A model generated the notes under the pieces. That model worked only from the letters and a program-made list of their open reading frames with translations, made no database searches and was not told where the DNA came from. This document shows positions 7,446 through 9,702 of a stretch of 9,702 nucleotides of DNA, in pieces. The stretch's first letter is position 1. Every line of letters begins with the position of its first letter. The translations under genes were made by a program, and so were the position numbers. Location: positions 1-9,702 of the forward strand of contig JALSNL010000352.1 in assembly GCA_026987055.1 (NCBI GenBank). The letters run 5' to 3'. Origin of the DNA: Melioribacteraceae bacterium (GTDB taxonomy: Bacteria; Bacteroidota; Ignavibacteria; Ignavibacteriales; Melioribacteraceae).

Positions 7446-8675
7446 GTGAAAGGCTCGCATAAATTAAGCGATAAATTTGATTTTACTATTTTTTTCTCAA
7501 CAATGTTGTTAATTACAATTGGACTACTAGGTATTTTCAGTGCTACAAATAATAATCCCACAGCACAAGGTGCGTTCCAAAAACAATTTATAATGGCTTT
7601 GGTGGCATTGGTAATATTTTTTATAACTTATTTTTTACCTGCACGTTTGTATAAATCTTTGGCAACACCAAGTTATATTCTTTCAATAATTATTTTGATT
7701 GCAGTATTATTGATGGGACATACTGTTTACGGTGCAAAAAGTTGGATAAATCTCGGACCAATTGGATTTCAACCTTCCGAATTTGCAAAAATAGGTTTTA
7801 TTTTTATGCTCTCATATCTTCTTACCGGCGAGAGAAGAAATCCGAATAATATTAAGGACTTTTTAGTGCTTATGTTTTATAGTTTTATTCCTATTATTCT
7901 AATTTTAATAGAACCCGATATGGGAACAGTGATTGTATATTTATTTATTTTAATTGCAATGTTATTTTGGAGCGGAATAGATTTATTTTATGTTTTTGTT
8001 ACTCTTTCTCCGGTTGTTGTTTTATTTGCATCGTTCTTTGGAATAGCTGCATTTTTATTGGCAATGATAATTGTTTTTGCATTACTATTATATTTTAAAC
8101 GGAATATATTTATAAATATTTCTATTGTTATAATGAATATGGCAGGCGCATATTTATTTGATTATGCTTTCCAATTTTTAAAACCCCATCAGCAAAAAAG
8201 GATTGAAACATTTATAAATCCCACCTCCGATCCGTTAGGCGCTGGTTATAATATTTTGCAAGCTCAACTGGCTATTGGTTCCGGCGGTATTTGGGGAAAA
8301 GGATTTTTAAAGGGAAATCAAACGCAGTTGAGTTTTATTCCCAAACAATGGACTGATTTTATTTTTAGTGTACCCGGTGAAGAATTTGGTTTTATAGGAA
8401 GTGTTCTAATTGTGTTGCTCTTTACTATTATTTTTATCAGATTACTAAATATTGCAAGCCAAATAAACGATAAATTTGAAAGTTTGGTTGTGGTTGGAGT
8501 TTTAACTTTATTGCTTACACATTTTACAATTAATATTGGTATGAATTTGGGAGTTGCTCCTGTTGTGGGAATACCTTTACCATTTTTAAGTTATGGCGGA
8601 AGTTCGTTGATTATCAATATGTTTTTATTAGGTGTTGCACTGAATTTTTATAAAAACAGAAGAGAACATACTTAA
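7446..8675 (+). CDS. rodA: SEDS peptidoglycan glycosyltransferase RodA
   Basis: RodA polymerises lipid II into glycan strands in the inner membrane and works with PBP2. The 409-residue protein is strongly hydrophobic, with about ten membrane segments. SEDS family signatures include GAKSWINLGPIGFQPSEFAKI, LIEPDMGT, NPTSDPLGAGYN and AIGSGGIWGKGF. D262 in NPTSDPLG corresponds to the essential SEDS aspartate. Near the C-terminus are FSVPGEEFGFIG and GIPLPFLSYGGSS. The middle (about 180-245) has extra hydrophobic sequence compared with short RodA proteins, which I associate with FCB-group homologues. The start is a GTG at 7446 with AGAGG at 7436-7440; no ATG is available near it. The TAA stop lies inside an inverted repeat, and the apparent operon ends here. 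Confidence 0.96.
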   Translation: MKGSHKLSDKFDFTIFFSTMLLITIGLLGIFSATNNNPTAQGAFQKQFIMALVALVIFFITYFLPARLYKSLATPSYILSIIILIAVLLMGHTVYGAKSWINLGPIGFQPSEFAKIGFIFMLSYLLTGERRNPNNIKDFLVLMFYSFIPIILILIEPDMGTVIVYLFILIAMLFWSGIDLFYVFVTLSPVVVLFASFFGIAAFLLAMIIVFALLLYFKRNIFINISIVIMNMAGAYLFDYAFQFLKPHQQKRIETFINPTSDPLGAGYNILQAQLAIGSGGIWGKGFLKGNQTQLSFIPKQWTDFIFSVPGEEFGFIGSVLIVLLFTIIFIRLLNIASQINDKFESLVVVGVLTLLLTHFTINIGMNLGVAPVVGIPLPFLSYGGSSLIINMFLLGVALNFYKNRREHT

Positions 8676-8693
8676 AGTATTTAAGTTCGTTCT
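8663..8693. repeat. Two-part inverted repeat spanning the rodA stop codon
   Basis: The outer arms AGAAC (8663-8667) and GTTCT (8689-8693) and the inner arms ACTTAAA (8670-8676) and TTTAAGT (8680-8686) are perfectly complementary. They enclose a 3-base loop (GTA) and a 2x2 internal mismatch (AT/TC). The rodA TAA (8673-8675) is within the inner left arm. The structure is followed by AAAAAATTATAT rather than a T-run, so it is not a canonical intrinsic terminator. It could stabilise the 3' end of the long transcript or act as a weak terminator. Confidence 0.55.
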
Positions 8694-8813
8694 AAAAAAT
8701 TATATCTATCGTCTCGTCAAAATGAAGACGGACAAATGTAATCCCGATGTTGTTTATTTTACTAAAACTAATATTATTTTAACTGTATTAAATTTTTTTT
8801 AAGGATATTAAGA
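8676..8813. other. Intergenic region between rodA and pyrF
   Basis: This 138-base gap contains the right half of the rodA stop-codon repeat and a weak hairpin, CGTCT (8710-8714) with AGACG (8726-8730) around an 11-base loop. An AT-rich segment leads to the pyrF ribosome site AAGGA (8801-8805), 8 bases before the ATG. The gap breaks the pattern of 0-12-base junctions upstream, suggesting that pyrF has its own transcript. Confidence 0.5.
8750..8777 (+). promoter_or_regulatory. Tentative promoter for pyrF
   Basis: TTGTTT (8750-8755) and TATTAT (8772-8777) are separated by 16 bases and resemble -35 and -10 boxes; TATTATTT also loosely resembles the Bacteroidota -7 element. It is correctly placed 36 bases before the pyrF ATG. 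Such matches are common by chance in DNA this AT-rich. Confidence 0.2.
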
Positions 8814-9623
8814 ATGAATGCTCTGGAAAAATTGCAGAATAGAATAAATAAAAATTTACATATTTGTGTTGGTTTGGATACTGATATAAATAAAATTCCA
8901 GCTTACCTCAAAAATTTACCCGACCCTATTTTTGAGTTTAATAAGATGATTATAGATTCAACAATTGAACATGCTAATTCTTATAAAATTAATTTTGCCT
9001 TTTATGAAAAAGAAGGCTTAAAAGGTTTGGAAATATTAGAGAAAACTATTGAATATATCGATAAAGATATTTTAATTATCGGCGATGCCAAAAGAGGAGA
9101 TATAGGAAACACATCAAAAAAATATGCTCAATCTGTTTTTGATTATTATAAATGTGATGCTATTACTTTACATCCGTATATGGGATATGAATCAATTGAA
9201 CCTTTTATTTCCTACAAAGATAAAATAAGTTTTATTTTAGGTTTAACATCCAATCCAAGTGCAGCAGATTTTGAACAGCTAAAACTTGATAGCGGAAAAT
9301 ATTTATATCAAGAGGTAATTGCCAAAACAAACGAATGGAATAAAAATAATAATTGCGGTTTGGTTTTTGGAGCAACTAACTTAAAACAGCTAATTGATAA
9401 TATCGAATCATTTAACAATATGCCGATTTTATTGCCTGGTGTTGGTGCACAAGGCGGCAGTTTGGAAGAAGTTGTATCGGTATTTAAAAATAATAAAAAA
9501 GATAACTTTATAATAAATGTTAGTAGAGGATTGATTTATATTGATTCCTCGGATAAATTTACTGATTACGTTACCAAAAAGATTTTAGACTATAATAAAA
9601 AAATATTGGAAATACTAAACTAA
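8814..9623 (+). CDS. pyrF: Orotidine-5'-phosphate decarboxylase, type 2
   Basis: PyrF decarboxylates OMP to UMP, the last step of de novo pyrimidine synthesis, in the cytoplasm. The 269 residues form the longer, type 2 version of the barrel. The substrate-binding start is ICVGLDTD (17-24). The catalytic Asp-Lys-x-x-Asp motif is DAKRGD, with D91, K93 and D96. LGLTSNPSA follows, and the phosphate-binding loop is LPGVGAQGG (207-215), with the final arginine in VSRGLIY. The ATG at 8814 has AAGGA 8 bases upstream. It is separated from rodA by 138 bases and followed by a palindromic hairpin. No truncation or unusual composition was seen. Confidence 0.95.
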   Translation: MNALEKLQNRINKNLHICVGLDTDINKIPAYLKNLPDPIFEFNKMIIDSTIEHANSYKINFAFYEKEGLKGLEILEKTIEYIDKDILIIGDAKRGDIGNTSKKYAQSVFDYYKCDAITLHPYMGYESIEPFISYKDKISFILGLTSNPSAADFEQLKLDSGKYLYQEVIAKTNEWNKNNNCGLVFGATNLKQLIDNIESFNNMPILLPGVGAQGGSLEEVVSVFKNNKKDNFIINVSRGLIYIDSSDKFTDYVTKKILDYNKKILEILN

Positions 9624-9702
9624 GGTGAAATTGCTATAAAAATTGTATTCAAACAGAGTCCCACAGACATTCCTGTCTGTGAAAAAATAATCCAATTTAC
9701 AT
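9624..9702. other. Region downstream of pyrF
   Basis: These 79 bases up to the window edge hold no supportable gene. The only structure is the palindrome at 9662-9681, about 40 bases after the pyrF stop, followed by AAAAAATAAT. The next gene lies outside the window. Confidence 0.6.
9662..9681. repeat. Perfect 8-bp palindromic hairpin, possible dispersed REP-like repeat
   Basis: CACAGACA (9662-9669) and TGTCTGTG (9674-9681) are exact reverse complements around a TTCC loop. The hairpin is GC-richer than its AT-rich surroundings. It is followed by A6, and the T-run on the opposite strand comes before the hairpin, so it lacks the U-tract of an intrinsic terminator on either strand. Such short, GC-rich, intergenic palindromes resemble the repetitive extragenic palindromes handled by REP-associated tyrosine transposases. 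That assignment is inference from shape alone. It may still protect the pyrF mRNA 3' end. Confidence 0.5.

Noticed and set aside
8709..8731. Hairpin CGTCT/AGACG as a terminator between rodA and pyrF
   Set aside because: There are only 5 base pairs plus one wobble around an 11-base loop, with no T-run after it.

Overview
The window is AT-rich (roughly 30% GC by eye) and carries conserved housekeeping genes, all on the + strand. The order purN-purH-mreB-mreC-mreD-mrdA-rodA, the type 2 PyrF and weak Shine-Dalgarno use in the first genes point to the Bacteroidota/Chlorobiota/Ignavibacteriota (FCB) group. Ignavibacteriota-like is my best guess. That placement is inferred from gene content, not from a marker tree.

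Layout: bases 2-1021 are the 3' part of a tetratricopeptide-repeat protein whose start lies outside the window. A 156-base gap follows, holding an orphan AAGGAG and no recognisable riboswitch. From 1178 to 8675 runs one tightly packed block that looks like a single operon. It holds two late purine-synthesis genes, purN (10-formyl-THF-dependent GAR formyltransferase) and purH (AICAR transformylase/IMP cyclohydrolase). These lead after only 8 bases into the full rod-shape/elongasome set: mreB, mreC, mreD, mrdA (PBP2) and rodA. The mreB/mreC and mreD/mrdA junctions overlap by 1 and 4 bases. A 138-base gap with an inverted repeat over the rodA stop separates the operon from pyrF (orotidine-5'-phosphate decarboxylase). 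The last 79 bases hold a perfect 8-bp palindromic hairpin that looks more like a dispersed repeat than a terminator.

How the genes work together: PurN and PurH perform the two folate-dependent formyl transfers and the final cyclisation to IMP, and PyrF makes UMP. MreB (actin-like filament), MreC and MreD (membrane scaffold), PBP2 (transpeptidase) and RodA (SEDS glycosyltransferase) form the machine that builds the lateral cell wall. Every recognised catalytic motif checked is intact.

I do not see a new system, mobile element, CRISPR array or RNA gene here. The most notable point is mreD. Its conserved N-terminus has no ATG, GTG or TTG codon. The best start is an ATA at 5171, overlapping the mreC stop as ATAA behind an AGGAG, where the neighbouring mreD/mrdA junction has the ordinary ATGA. 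This is either a rare non-AUG start or a one-base sequence error.
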